A stretch of DNA of 37,089 nucleotides from Clostridia bacterium (GTDB lineage Bacteria; Bacillota; Clostridia; Oscillospirales; Acutalibacteraceae): the NCBI GenBank assembly GCA_017472225.1, contig JAFUQS010000102.1, forward strand, positions 1-37,089, in the 5' to 3' direction. This document shows, in pieces, positions 7,716-16,355 of this stretch (the stretch's first letter is position 1; each line of letters opens with the position of its first letter). The notes beneath the pieces were generated by a model, which worked only from the letters and a program-made list of their open reading frames with translations, ran no database searches and was not told the DNA's origin. Position numbers and translations under genes: made by a program.

Positions 7716-8573
7716 TTACTCAACAATTTCTTCAACGCCCTGACCTGCAAAATCGGTGATGATAAACAGGTCTTCAATTTCTCTCACATCAACGCCGGGC
7801 TCAACCACTGCATAGCTTGAAAGGTCATATTTGCTTTCAACAACCTCACTCACAGTGCCGATAATAAGTCCCTTGGGATAAGTTCCGCCTATACCCGATG
7901 TGAGAATGAGTCCGCCGGGAGTGACTGAGGTGGTTCTGCTGAGCCCCGACAAAATGCAGTTCCCGTTTTGTGAATGCTCAATTGTTGTTGTGAGGTATGC
8001 GGTTTCTCTTGTTTTGCTTTCAATTGCGCTGATATTCACATCAGGATTGAGAATGGATTCAACAACACTGTAGGAGGGGTGTACCTTTTTGACAATACCC
8101 ACAACATAATTACCGCTTACAACGGGGTCATTTTCACTCACATCATCGTTTGAGCCCTTGTCGATGATAAGAGAAGTGAACATATCTGCACTGTCTGTAC
8201 CGATAACACTTGCACGCTGAAGTGTGAAATCGGGATTATTCTCTTTAACACCGAGCATTGTTTCATAGCTTTCAAGCTTGTGCTGAATATCATTGTAATC
8301 AGCAAGCTGACTTTCATATTCCGCAATTTTCTGCTGAAGTCTTTCAACCTCTTTTTTATAGCTGCCTGCCGAAGCAAAGCTATCCTCAAACCAATTCACC
8401 TTTTCGGAAATGAATGCCGTAGCCTTCTGCAAGGGCATGAAAACAGTACCCACTGCATCGGTTATCGGTGAAGATGAGCCCTGAGTCGCAATGGCAATAA
8501 TCGCACCGACCAGAAGAGCCGCTATGACAAAAATGAAGGTTTTGAACTTACTGCTTTTTAAAAACTGAAGCAT
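7716..8573 (-). CDS. mreC: Rod shape-determining protein MreC
   Basis: MreC is a bitopic scaffold that spans the membrane once and organises the elongasome outside it. This 285-aa protein has an N-terminal membrane segment (about residues 10-30), a coiled-coil stretch (about 65-110, KKEVERLQQKIAEYESQ) and the two beta-barrel domains typical of MreC (for example GLILTSGIGGTYPKGLIIGTV). It lies 18 bp after mreB, with AAGGTG as ribosome site, and is followed immediately by mreD. Confidence 0.94.
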   Translation of the reverse strand: MLQFLKSSKFKTFIFVIAALLVGAIIAIATQGSSSPITDAVGTVFMPLQKATAFISEKVNWFEDSFASAGSYKKEVERLQQKIAEYESQLADYNDIQHKLESYETMLGVKENNPDFTLQRASVIGTDSADMFTSLIIDKGSNDDVSENDPVVSGNYVVGIVKKVHPSYSVVESILNPDVNISAIESKTRETAYLTTTIEHSQNGNCILSGLSRTTSVTPGGLILTSGIGGTYPKGLIIGTVSEVVESKYDLSSYAVVEPGVDVREIEDLFIITDFAGQGVEEIVE

Positions 8574-8591
8574 TTTATTTCACCTTAAAAT

Positions 8592-9602
8592 TTATATTCT
8601 TTTGCCAAGATTTCCGAGAGCATCGGATTCAAGGTAAATTCCCGTTCCGTCTGCAACGCAATCAAGAGGATTATCGGCAACATGAACAGGCATACCCGTT
8701 TCAATTGAAATGAGCTTGTCAATTCCCCTGAGAAGAGCACCGCCGCCGGAAAGGGTAATTCCATGCTCCATAATGTCAGCTGAAAGCTCCGGGGGAGTTT
8801 TTTCCAAGGTTGCCTTCACAACATCAAGAATCTGATTCACACAATCGGAAAGAGCTTCACGGATTTCTTCGCTTGTGATTGTTACGCTTTTGGGAAGTCC
8901 GTCAACAAGGTTTCTGCCCTTGACCTCCATTTTTCCTTCGCCCTCATATTCCATTGCCGAGCCGATTTTTATTTTGATATCCTCGGCAGTTCTGTCACCG
9001 ACGAGAAGGTTATATTTCTTTTTGATATACTGACTTATTGCACTGTCAAAGCTGTCACCTGCAGTTCTGACCGAGCGTGAGGTTACAATGTCGCCAAGGG
9101 AAATAACCGCAACCTCAGCAGTTCCGCCGCCGATGTCAACAATCATGCTGCCGATGGCTTCACTTACGGGAAGTCCAGCACCGATAGCCGCTGCCATGGG
9201 CTCTTCAATGAGAGAAACATATTTTGCACCGGCTTCAATTGCAACATCATGAACATTTCTTCTTTCAACCTCGGTAACACCTGAGGGAATACAGATGGCA
9301 ACCCTTGCCTTTGTTAAAAATGAACCGCCGAGAGCCTTCTGAATAAACTTTTTGAGCATTTCGCAGGTGATGTCAAAATCGGCAATAACACCGTCACGAA
9401 GGGGTCTCATGGCAGTGATTGAGCCGGGAGTTCTGCCAATCATTTCCTTTGCCTCAGCGCCGACAGCAACAACCTTTGCAGGTCTTGCGCTTACATTTAT
9501 CGCAACAACAGAGGGCTCACGGATAACAATACCCTTGCCCTTGACAAACACAAGTGTGTTTGCAGTTCCTAAATCTATTCCTATATCCTGTGAAAACAGC
9601 AT
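8592..9602 (-). CDS. mreB: Rod shape-determining actin homologue MreB
   Basis: MreB is the bacterial actin whose membrane-associated filaments direct lateral peptidoglycan synthesis. The family nucleotide-binding motifs are clear: [11 protein letters not shown] at the N-terminus, [15 protein letters not shown] in the middle, and [14 protein letters not shown] near the C-terminus. The start is ATG at 9602 (336 aa), because AAAGGAG lies eight bases upstream and the protein then begins [12 protein letters not shown], as in the family. An upstream in-frame start at 9680 would add 26 residues encoded within the promoter and is rejected. It is the first gene of mreB-mreC-mreD-mrdA-minD. Confidence 0.96.
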   Translation of the reverse strand: MLFSQDIGIDLGTANTLVFVKGKGIVIREPSVVAINVSARPAKVVAVGAEAKEMIGRTPGSITAMRPLRDGVIADFDITCEMLKKFIQKALGGSFLTKARVAICIPSGVTEVERRNVHDVAIEAGAKYVSLIEEPMAAAIGAGLPVSEAIGSMIVDIGGGTAEVAVISLGDIVTSRSVRTAGDSFDSAISQYIKKKYNLLVGDRTAEDIKIKIGSAMEYEGEGKMEVKGRNLVDGLPKSVTITSEEIREALSDCVNQILDVVKATLEKTPPELSADIMEHGITLSGGGALLRGIDKLISIETGMPVHVADNPLDCVADGTGIYLESDALGNLGKRI

Positions 9603-9668
9603 TTTCTTTTCTCCTTTCAGCTTCAGAACATATATAAATGGACATAATAAGACATTATAAGATATAAT

Positions 9669-9697
9669 ATTATACCTCAAAAGCCTTTCTCATACAA
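9669..9697 (-). promoter_or_regulatory. Sigma-A promoter of the mreB operon
   Basis: On the minus strand, TATAAT (9674-9669) lies 17 bp after TTGTAT (9697-9692). The -10 is perfect and the -35 matches only TTG. The 5' leader to the mreB start is about 60 nt. Confidence 0.7.
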
Positions 9698-9804
9698 TAC
9701 TAAAGAGAAAAAATTTACTTCTTTTTTATTTTTACCGAAAAATTTCCTGTAATTCAGTTTAACACTGCAGAATTCTTTACGGCATGAGCTGTGGCAACAA
9801 TTAT

Positions 9805-9834
9805 TTGACACAGGGCACAAAAAGGATATATAAT
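9805..9834 (+). promoter_or_regulatory. Consensus sigma-A promoter of MBL-AlkD-hydrolase operon
   Basis: TTGACA (9805-9810) and TATAAT (9829-9834) are both perfect, with an 18-bp spacer. It lies 30 bp upstream of the MBL-fold gene and diverges from the mreB promoter. Confidence 0.85.
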
Positions 9835-9864
9835 GAAAGAAAATAATAACCCGGGGGTGATTTT

Positions 9865-10677
9865 ATGCTTGCAAAGGTGCTTATAGATAACATTGCAGAC
9901 AAAAGCTATTGCAGTGAATGGGGGCTTTCCGTTCACATTGAGCATAACGGAAAAAACATTCTTCTTGATACAGGTGCATCGGGAAGGTTCAGTGAAAATG
10001 CAAAGAAAATGGGTATTGACCTTGAAAAAATTGATTATGGCGTTCTTTCCCACGCTCACTATGACCATTCAGACGGTATGGATAATTTTTTCAAGCTCAA
10101 CAGCAAAGCAAAGTTTTTCCTCAGAAAGCCGGCACAGGAAAACTGCTACGGCAGACGCTTCATTTTCAGCCGTTACATAGGAATTAAAAAAGGTTTAACG
10201 GAAAAATACAAAAACAGAATCGAATATGTTTCAGGTACTTTTGAAGTCTGCGACGGGGTTTATCTGCTTGGTCACACCACAGATAATCTTGATATTGCAG
10301 GCAAAAAGGCAGGTATGTATATCAAAAAAGATAAAAGGTTTCTGCCTGACGATTTTTCACATGAGCAAAGCCTTGTTATCAGAACCTCAAAGGGACTTCT
10401 TATTTTCAACAGCTGTTCCCACGGCGGAGCTGACAACATAATCAATGAAGTTTCAAGGGAATTCCCCCAAGAACCCATTTATGCCCTCATAGGAGGCTTC
10501 CATCTTTACCGTTCAAGTGAAAATGAAGTCAGAGAATTGGCTGAGAGAATAAAGAAAACGGGTATTGAAAAAATTTACACAGGTCACTGTACCGGTGAAA
10601 AAGCATTCAGACTTCTTGCGCAAGAGCTTCCCGGAAAGGCATTTCAGCTCCGTGTAGGTTTGGAGATTGAAGCATGA
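9865..10677 (+). CDS. MBL-fold metallohydrolase, dihydropterin-synthase-like subgroup
   Basis: This 270-aa protein is a metallo-beta-lactamase fold enzyme. Metal-binding motifs are visible in order: LLDTGASG, HAHYDHSDG (HxHxDH, about residues 63-68), SCSHGG, GGFHL and TGHCTGE. The GGFHL and TGHCTGE pair is typical of the subgroup annotated as 7,8-dihydropterin-6-methyl-4-(beta-D-ribofuranosyl)-aminobenzene-5'-phosphate synthase-like; the real substrate in Clostridia is unknown. No signal peptide is seen, so it should be cytoplasmic. ATG at 9865 follows GGGGGTG. Its stop overlaps the start of the AlkD-like gene by 4 bp (ATGA), indicating translational coupling. Confidence 0.88.
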   Translation: MLAKVLIDNIADKSYCSEWGLSVHIEHNGKNILLDTGASGRFSENAKKMGIDLEKIDYGVLSHAHYDHSDGMDNFFKLNSKAKFFLRKPAQENCYGRRFIFSRYIGIKKGLTEKYKNRIEYVSGTFEVCDGVYLLGHTTDNLDIAGKKAGMYIKKDKRFLPDDFSHEQSLVIRTSKGLLIFNSCSHGGADNIINEVSREFPQEPIYALIGGFHLYRSSENEVRELAERIKKTGIEKIYTGHCTGEKAFRLLAQELPGKAFQLRVGLEIEA

Positions 10678-11363
10678 TAAAGGATATACACAAAGAGCTT
10701 TTTCTTTTGCAGGATTTATCCTACAGAGACTTTCACGCAAAGCTTATGCCGACGGTGGATAAGGAAAAAATCATCGGTATAAGAACACCTGAATTGCGAA
10801 AATATGCCACAAGCTTTGCAAAGGACAAAAGAGCCGAAGCCTTCCTTTCAGCTCTGCCTCATGAATACTATGAGGAAAATAATCTTCACGGATTTCTTAT
10901 TCAGAAAATAAAAAGCTTCGATGAATGTGTCACTGAGCTTGACCGTTTTCTGCCCTTTGTTGATAATTGGGCAACCTGTGACATGATGAGTCCCAAGGTG
11001 CTTAAAAAAGAGCCTGAAAAACTTTTAAACAAAATAAAGGAATGGCTTTCAAGCGAACACGCCTACACTGTCCGCTTCGGTGTGAAATGCCTGATGGATT
11101 TTTATCTAGATGATAATTTCAGCGAATATGTTATAGAGCTTGTTTCAAAGGTCAGGCATGAGGACTATTATGTCAAAATGGTCTGCGCTTGGTTTTTTGC
11201 AACGGCTTTAGCCAAGCAGTACGACAGCACTCTGCCATATATCACCGAAAAAAAGCTTGAAAAGCAGATACACAACAAAGCAATTCAAAAGGCTGTTGAA
11301 AGCTACCGCATAAGTGATGATACCAAGGAATATTTAAAGAAACTCAAAATAAAGGAAAAATGA
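10674..11363 (+). CDS. AlkD-like DNA alkylation repair protein
   Basis: This 229-aa all-helical protein matches the HEAT-repeat DNA alkylation repair family (AlkC/AlkD-like), whose members excise positively charged alkylated bases. The segment FVDNWATCDMMSPK around residues 96-109 holds the Trp and Asp expected near the AlkD active site, and the IGIRTPELRKYA start is family-like. It overlaps the MBL gene by 4 bp and is followed after 1 bp by an alpha/beta hydrolase, so the three genes are one transcript. I see no link of either neighbour to alkylation damage, so their co-transcription remains unexplained. Confidence 0.88.
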   Translation: MIKDIHKELFLLQDLSYRDFHAKLMPTVDKEKIIGIRTPELRKYATSFAKDKRAEAFLSALPHEYYEENNLHGFLIQKIKSFDECVTELDRFLPFVDNWATCDMMSPKVLKKEPEKLLNKIKEWLSSEHAYTVRFGVKCLMDFYLDDNFSEYVIELVSKVRHEDYYVKMVCAWFFATALAKQYDSTLPYITEKKLEKQIHNKAIQKAVESYRISDDTKEYLKKLKIKEK

Positions 11364-11364
11364 T

Positions 11365-12045
11365 ATGGATATTAAGCTTAATTACATAGAAAAAGGCACG
11401 GGCGAGCCCCTGATTCTGCTTCACGGTAACGGTGAGAATTATGAATATTTCACCCATCAGCTCGAATATTTTCCGAAAAAATACCATGTTATTGCCCTTG
11501 ACACCAGAGGTCACGGAAAAAGTGAACGGGGCAGCAAGCCCTTCACCATCAGGCAGTTTGCCGATGACCTTTATGACTTCATGAATGAAAAGGGAATTGA
11601 AAAAGCTCATATTCTCGGTTTTTCAGACGGCGGAAACATTGCAATGTGCTTCGCTTTGAAATATCCCGAAAAGGTGAACAGGCTCATTCTGAACGGAGCT
11701 AATCTTAACGGCAACGGAGTCAAAGCTCACATTCAGCTTCCGATTATTTTCGGCTTCACAGCGGCAGGTATATTCAGGCACAAAAATCCGAAGGCACTTA
11801 AAAATTATGAAATGCTCGGACTTATGGTAAATGACCCGAATGTGAAAAAAGAAGAGCTTCATAAACTGAAAATGCCTGTTCTTGTGATTGCAGGCAGCAA
11901 GGACATGATTAAAACAAGCCACACAAGGCTCATTGCTCAAAGCATTCCCGACTCACGACTCATTCTCATGAACGGAGACCATTTCATCGCAAACAAAATG
12001 CATGAGGAATTCAACGCCCATGTTGAAGGGTTTCTGAATAAATAA
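11365..12045 (+). CDS. Alpha/beta hydrolase
   Basis: This 226-aa serine hydrolase of the alpha/beta fold has the oxyanion segment LLHGNGE, then DTRGHGKSE, the nucleophile elbow GFSDGGN (catalytic Ser in GxSxG, about residue 92), a late acid in VIAGSKDMI, and the catalytic His in GDHF. No signal peptide is visible. The substrate cannot be told from sequence. ATG at 11365 is preceded by AAAGGA inside the end of the AlkD gene, eight bases away. It is the last gene of the operon; a bidirectional terminator follows at 12054-12078. Confidence 0.88.
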   Translation: MDIKLNYIEKGTGEPLILLHGNGENYEYFTHQLEYFPKKYHVIALDTRGHGKSERGSKPFTIRQFADDLYDFMNEKGIEKAHILGFSDGGNIAMCFALKYPEKVNRLILNGANLNGNGVKAHIQLPIIFGFTAAGIFRHKNPKALKNYEMLGLMVNDPNVKKEELHKLKMPVLVIAGSKDMIKTSHTRLIAQSIPDSRLILMNGDHFIANKMHEEFNAHVEGFLNK

Positions 12046-12053
12046 AAAGCAAA

Positions 12054-12078
12054 AACGGAGCTGTACTGCAGCTCCGTT
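12054..12078. terminator. Bidirectional terminator between convergent genes
   Basis: The 10-bp arms AACGGAGCTG (12054-12063) and CAGCTCCGTT (12069-12078) enclose a 5-nt loop. The T-run is strong on the minus strand and weaker on the plus strand. It separates the alpha/beta hydrolase from the oppositely transcribed paralogue pair. Confidence 0.8.
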
Positions 12079-12082
12079 ATAT

Positions 12083-12859
12083 TTATTTCCTTTTTGTGCT
12101 GTTTCTGAACACGGCTGAAATATATTCCGTATCAAAATATGAGTTCTTGCCTTTAAATAAATCACCGGGCATATCGGCACAGGGAAGAAAAGCCTTTTCA
12201 AATTTCTGTTCCGCTTTTGCTTTGGCTTTGTTTTTCAGCTTTTTCACTGCCCTTTCAATGAAAAGCTTCCACAACAACAGTGCCGCACCGGCAACAATCA
12301 GATAAACCGTGGCAGCAGTTTTGAAATCCTTGAAAATCCATATCAGAACAAATATAACAATTGCAATAAGACCGCAAATGAGTCCTGCAATTATATCGTC
12401 AAAGGTGTTTTTGGCTTTAATGAGCTTTCCTGCAACTCCTGCCCCCTGCAAAAGTACGGCTTCTCTTTTTTCTGTTTTGATTATATTCTCTTTGATTTTG
12501 TCCGCACCTTTAACGGTGTAAACAGGTTCGGAAAATTTCAGATTCACGCAAAACGGATACACTCTCTGATAGCTTTCAAAATTATTGCCGTGAGCAGTTT
12601 CCGAATAAAACTGAATGGTGACACTCTCGCCCACCGTGAATTTATAGCCCGATTCAGTGACAAATCGGTGAAAATAACTGAGTCCTGCCTTTTTTGTAAT
12701 CGGCTCAGATGAATATTCTTCATCGGTTGAAAGAAGCATGGTTGCTTCACCCTCAGGAAGCTGAGCATATTTGCCCTCAAGGGGTATCAGGGTAAAATTC
12801 TGTCCGCAAAGATTGATATTTATAATTTTGTCTGATTCATTTTTGAGAAATATCTGCAT
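12083..12859 (-). CDS. Hypothetical membrane protein, paralogue B
   Basis: I do not recognise this 258-aa protein. The first 125 or so residues are beta-rich and soluble (start MQIFLKNESDK), then a charged linker precedes two membrane segments (about residues 158-178 and 183-203). A Lys-rich stretch and a conserved tail (FDTEYISAVF...STKRK) close the protein. It shares the same layout and start with the gene immediately upstream, including YSSE..KAG, HRF.TES, YQRV.PF and P.YT.K motifs. The pair is therefore a tandem duplication, with 12 bp between the genes. There is no signal peptide, so the N-terminal domain is probably cytoplasmic with a hairpin anchor. Its function is unknown. Confidence 0.8.
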   Translation of the reverse strand: MQIFLKNESDKIININLCGQNFTLIPLEGKYAQLPEGEATMLLSTDEEYSSEPITKKAGLSYFHRFVTESGYKFTVGESVTIQFYSETAHGNNFESYQRVYPFCVNLKFSEPVYTVKGADKIKENIIKTEKREAVLLQGAGVAGKLIKAKNTFDDIIAGLICGLIAIVIFVLIWIFKDFKTAATVYLIVAGAALLLWKLFIERAVKKLKNKAKAKAEQKFEKAFLPCADMPGDLFKGKNSYFDTEYISAVFRNSTKRK

Positions 12860-12871
12860 TTTTCTCTCCCG

Positions 12872-13681
12872 TCAAATTCTTTTTGTGCTGTATTCAAACA
12901 CGGCTGAAATGTAGTTGTGGTCGAAGAAGGAATTTTCGTCTTTATAAAGGTTTTCGGGCATTCCTTTGCAGTAAACGAAATTTTCTTCAAATTTTTCACC
13001 TGCTTTGTCCACCGCCTTGTTAAAGGCTTTGCTTTCAAGAACCTTGTCGGCAGTTTTTCCTATTCCGTTTATCAGCTTTTTGATAATTTTATAAAGCACA
13101 TAAGCGACAAAGCCTAAAACCGCATAAGCTGTAATTGCGGCCTTGAGGCTGAAATTTGACCATATTCCAAGAAAAATGAATATCGTTAAAGCAACCGAAA
13201 GAACCCCGCCAACAATCCAGCTTATGTTGGTAGAAATATTATCCGCCTTTACTATAAAATCAGCTCTTCTCTCTGCTTTTTTCTCAAGCTTTTTGTTAAG
13301 AGCAAATTTTTCTCTGATTTCACTTTCGTTTTTCAATGTATAAATCGGCTTGGGGAAGTTGAAGGTTCTGCTGAAGGGCAATACCCTCTGATATGCTTCA
13401 AGGTGATCACCTTTTTTCGTTTCAACATAAAGCTCCACGGCAATTTCATTCTCAAGGGAAAAATCATACTGTGATTCGGTAATAAAACGATGGCACCAAT
13501 AATACCCTGCTTTTTCGCCGTACTTTTCGGAAGAATAGTTATCCTCTGAAGAAAGATTCAATGACACTCTGTTCCCGTGAAAGCTGAAAAAATCACTGCC
13601 GAAAGGATGCAGCAGAAAATGCTGTCCGTTAAGGTTAATACTCAGCGTTTTATCCGACTTGTTTTCGAAAAAAATCTGCAT
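12872..13681 (-). CDS. Hypothetical membrane protein, paralogue A
   Basis: This is the first gene of the tandem pair (269 aa), also not recognised. The layout matches its neighbour: a soluble beta-rich N-terminal domain (MQIFFENKSDK, about 1-125), two predicted membrane segments (about 155-200), a long basic helical stretch, and the tail YCKGMPENLYKDENSFFDHNYISAVF...STKRI. The conserved tail motif FD..YISAVF..STKR is shared by both paralogues and is likely functional. ATG at 13681 has AGGAGA close upstream. A promoter at 13711-13740 precedes it, so the two genes form their own small operon between the convergent hydrolase operon and ychF. Confidence 0.8.
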   Translation of the reverse strand: MQIFFENKSDKTLSINLNGQHFLLHPFGSDFFSFHGNRVSLNLSSEDNYSSEKYGEKAGYYWCHRFITESQYDFSLENEIAVELYVETKKGDHLEAYQRVLPFSRTFNFPKPIYTLKNESEIREKFALNKKLEKKAERRADFIVKADNISTNISWIVGGVLSVALTIFIFLGIWSNFSLKAAITAYAVLGFVAYVLYKIIKKLINGIGKTADKVLESKAFNKAVDKAGEKFEENFVYCKGMPENLYKDENSFFDHNYISAVFEYSTKRI

Positions 13682-13710
13682 ACCGGTTCTCCTGTTGTTT
13701 CATTGGTTTT

Positions 13711-13740
13711 ATTCTATCACAAGGCTCCCGGTAATTTCAA
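13711..13740 (-). promoter_or_regulatory. Promoter of the paralogue pair
   Basis: On the minus strand, TTGAAA (13740-13735), an 18-bp spacer and TAGAAT (13716-13711) are seen, with TG one base before the -10 (extended -10 type). It lies 30 bp upstream of the first paralogue. Confidence 0.65.
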
Positions 13741-13744
13741 TAGT

Positions 13745-13778
13745 AAAAAAAACAATTCCCCGACTTTGAATCGGGGAA
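13745..13778 (-). terminator. Terminator of ychF
   Basis: TTCCCCGA (13756-13763) and TCGGGGAA (13771-13778) form the stem with a 7-nt loop, and on the minus strand a run of eight T follows (13752-13745). Confidence 0.9.
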
Positions 13779-13791
13779 GCTGTAAATAAAA

Positions 13792-14886
13792 TTAAACATT
13801 GAAAAGGAAATGTACGATGTCGCCGTCCTTCATCACATATTCCTTGCCTTCACTTTTGACAAGTCCCTTTTCCTTTGCTGCTGCAAGAGTGCCGCAAGCC
13901 ATAAGATTATCAAAGGAAACAACCTCAGCTCTGATGAAGCCTCTTTCAAAATCAGAGTGAATCTTACCCGCCGCCTGAGGAGCCTTGGTACCCTTTTTGA
14001 TTGTCCATGCTCTTACCTCGGGCTGACCCGCAGTAAGATAAGAGATAAGACCCAGAAGATTGTAGCTTCTCTGAATGAGAAGATCAAGACCGCTTGTCTC
14101 AACGCCTAAATCTGTCAGGAACATTTCCTTATCTTCCTTTGAAAGAGAAGAAATTTCAGCTTCAAGACCCGCACAGATAGGAAGCACCTCTGCACCCTCT
14201 GCCGCTGCAATTTCACAAACAGCCTTATAATTTTCGTTGGTGTCGATACCTGAAACAAAGTCTGCTTCGCTCATGTTACAGGCGTAGATAACAGGCTTTG
14301 AGGTAAGAAGTGCAGATTCTGCAATGATTGCGGCTTCTTCATCGTTACACTCAACACTTCTTGCAGGCTTTTCATTTTCAAGTGCCTCTTTGACTTTTTT
14401 GAGGAATTCAACCTGAGATGCAAGGCTCTTATCACCCTTCATAGCCTTTGATGTTCTGTCAATTCTTCTGTCAATCATTTCAAGGTCAGAAAGAATAAGC
14501 TCAAGGTTGATGGTTTCAATATCTCTTTTTGCATCAACATTGCCGTCAACATGAATGATATCATCATCCTCAAAGCAACGGACAACATGAATGATTGCAT
14601 CAACCTCACGGATATGTGAAAGGAACTTGTTTCCGAGTCCCTCGCCCTTTGATGCACCCCTTACAAGACCTGCAATGTCAACAAATTCAATTGTTGCAGG
14701 GGTGAATTTTACCGGGTTATACATTTCAGCAAGCTTATCAAGTCTTTCATCGGGAACTGCAACAACGCCAACATTGGGCTCGATTGTGCAGAAAGCATAG
14801 TTTGCAGACTGTGCGCCCGCATTGGTTATCGCATTAAAAAGTGTACTTTTGCCTACATTAGGTAAGCCGACTATACCAAGTTTCAT
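13792..14886 (-). CDS. ychF: Redox-regulated ATPase YchF (Obg-like)
   Basis: This 364-aa P-loop protein matches the universally conserved YchF/OLA1 family. It has the Walker [10 protein letters not shown] at the N-terminus, [17 protein letters not shown] as the G3 region, and the degenerate G4 NMSE in place of NKxD, which marks the ATP-preferring YchF group. A helical insertion follows, and a C-terminal TGS domain ends at the last residues ([22 protein letters not shown]). It binds ribosomes and is linked to stress responses in other bacteria. The length is normal. ATG at 14886 follows AGAGGT. A strong terminator follows the gene. Confidence 0.96.
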   Translation of the reverse strand: MKLGIVGLPNVGKSTLFNAITNAGAQSANYAFCTIEPNVGVVAVPDERLDKLAEMYNPVKFTPATIEFVDIAGLVRGASKGEGLGNKFLSHIREVDAIIHVVRCFEDDDIIHVDGNVDAKRDIETINLELILSDLEMIDRRIDRTSKAMKGDKSLASQVEFLKKVKEALENEKPARSVECNDEEAAIIAESALLTSKPVIYACNMSEADFVSGIDTNENYKAVCEIAAAEGAEVLPICAGLEAEISSLSKEDKEMFLTDLGVETSGLDLLIQRSYNLLGLISYLTAGQPEVRAWTIKKGTKAPQAAGKIHSDFERGFIRAEVVSFDNLMACGTLAAAKEKGLVKSEGKEYVMKDGDIVHFLFNV

Positions 14887-14930
14887 TGTTAAACCTCTTT
14901 TATTTTTTCTTTATGTATTCACAACAGTAC

Positions 14931-14949
14931 GGGCGGATGATATCCGCCC
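14931..14949. repeat. GC-rich inverted repeat between metY-type gene and ychF
   Basis: GGGCGGAT (14931-14938) and ATCCGCCC (14942-14949) are perfect 8-bp arms around a 3-nt loop. No T-run follows on either strand, so it is at most a weak terminator or an mRNA-processing hairpin at the end of the sulfhydrylase transcript. Confidence 0.5.
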
Positions 14950-14977
14950 ATAGGATTTGTTTCAATTTATTCTGCCT

Positions 14978-16264
14978 TTATTCAGCAGTAGCCGCTACGA
15001 GAGCCTGTTCAATATCTGCAATAATGTCATTCACATCTTCTATACCTACAGAAAGGCGGACAAGGTCACTCTTGACACCTGCTTCAATAAGCTGCTGTTC
15101 TGTGAGCTGGCGGTGAGTTGTTGACGCAGGGTGAAGCACACAGGTTTTTGCATCAGCAACATGAGTTACAATTGATGCAAGCTTCAATGAATCCATGAAC
15201 TTTGTTGCTGCTTCTCTGCCGCCCTTTACACCGAAGGAAATTACTCCGCAGGTACCCTTGGGCATATATTTCTTTGCAAGCTCATATTGCTCGTCACTTT
15301 CAAGGCCGGGATATGATACCCATGAAACAAGCTCACTGTTTTTCAGATACTCTGCAACCTTGAGAGCATTTTCGCAATGTCTTTCAACACGAAGGGCAAG
15401 AGTTTCAAGTCCGAGGCCGAGAAGGAATGCATTCTGCGGGCCGGGGATTGAGCCAAGGTCACGCATAAGCTGAACTACTGCCTTTGTGATATATGCACCC
15501 TTACCGAAGCGTTCTGTGTATGTGATGCCGTGATAGCTGTCATCGGGAGTTGTGAGACCGGGGAACTTATCGTTCTGTGTCCAGTCAAAATTACCGCTGT
15601 CAACAATAACACCGCCGACCTGAGTTGCATGGCCGTCCATATATTTTGTTGTGGAGTGAGTAACAATGTCAACACCGAACTCAAAGGGACGGCAGTTGAC
15701 AGGTGTGGGGAAGGTGTTATCAACGATAAGGGGAACACCGTGAGCGTGGGCTGCCTTTGCAAATTTTTCAATGTCAAGCACATTAAGTGAGGGGTTGGAA
15801 ATTGTTTCACCGAAAACAGCCTTTGTGTTTTCTTTGAAAGCAGCATTAAGCTCTTCTTCGCTGCAATCGGGAGTTACAAAGGTAAATTCAATGCCGAGCT
15901 TTCTCATTGTAACATTGAAAAGGTTGAAGGTACCGCCGTAAATAGCAGTTGAGCAGACAACATGGTCACCTGCATGGCAGATGTTGAAAATTGCAAAGAA
16001 GTTTGCTGCCTGTCCCGAGGAAGTGAGAACTGCGGCAACACCGCCTTCAAGGTCTGCAATTCTTGCGGCAACTGCATCGTTTGTGGGGTTCTGAAGTCTT
16101 GTGTAAAAATAGCCCGATGCTTCAAGGTCAAAAAGCTTGCCCATTTCAACACTTGAATCATATTTATAGGTTGTGCTCTGGCAGATGGGAATCTGTCTGG
16201 GTTCACCGTTTTTAGGAGTGTAGCCGGAATGGATACACTTGGTTGCGATTTTATAGTCACTCAT
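14978..16264 (-). CDS. metY: O-acetylhomoserine aminocarboxypropyltransferase
   Basis: This PLP-dependent enzyme of the Cys/Met metabolism family (428 aa) makes homocysteine (or methionine directly with methanethiol) from O-acetylhomoserine and sulfide. The PLP lysine lies in HSTTKYMDGHATQVGGV. Other family motifs are YTRLQNPT near residue 55, SSGQAANFFA, and the C-terminal HPASTTHRQLT and RLSVGIED. The length fits the MetY subgroup, longer than cystathionine gamma-synthase. ATG at 16264 is preceded by GAGGT. It has a near-consensus promoter and a palindrome just downstream of it that could be an operator, suggesting sulfur- or methionine-dependent control. Confidence 0.92.
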   Translation of the reverse strand: MSDYKIATKCIHSGYTPKNGEPRQIPICQSTTYKYDSSVEMGKLFDLEASGYFYTRLQNPTNDAVAARIADLEGGVAAVLTSSGQAANFFAIFNICHAGDHVVCSTAIYGGTFNLFNVTMRKLGIEFTFVTPDCSEEELNAAFKENTKAVFGETISNPSLNVLDIEKFAKAAHAHGVPLIVDNTFPTPVNCRPFEFGVDIVTHSTTKYMDGHATQVGGVIVDSGNFDWTQNDKFPGLTTPDDSYHGITYTERFGKGAYITKAVVQLMRDLGSIPGPQNAFLLGLGLETLALRVERHCENALKVAEYLKNSELVSWVSYPGLESDEQYELAKKYMPKGTCGVISFGVKGGREAATKFMDSLKLASIVTHVADAKTCVLHPASTTHRQLTEQQLIEAGVKSDLVRLSVGIEDVNDIIADIEQALVAATAE

Positions 16265-16290
16265 GGTGATTACCTCTTTTCTACAGGATT

Positions 16291-16305
16291 TTATATCGGA
16301 TATAA
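16291..16305. promoter_or_regulatory. Palindromic candidate operator in metY leader
   Basis: TTATATC-G-GATATAA is a perfect 7-1-7 palindrome. It lies about 15-30 bases downstream of the predicted metY transcription start, where a bound repressor would block elongation. The binding protein is unknown; an Rrf2/CymR-like or GntR-like factor is a guess. Confidence 0.4.
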
Positions 16306-16326
16306 TTGTGCTGTTTTTATCAATTT

Positions 16327-16355
16327 ATTATAGTATACTTACACCCATAAGTCAA
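16327..16355 (-). promoter_or_regulatory. Sigma-A promoter of metY
   Basis: On the minus strand, TTGACT (16355-16350), a 17-bp spacer and a perfect TATAAT (16332-16327) are present. Confidence 0.85.
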
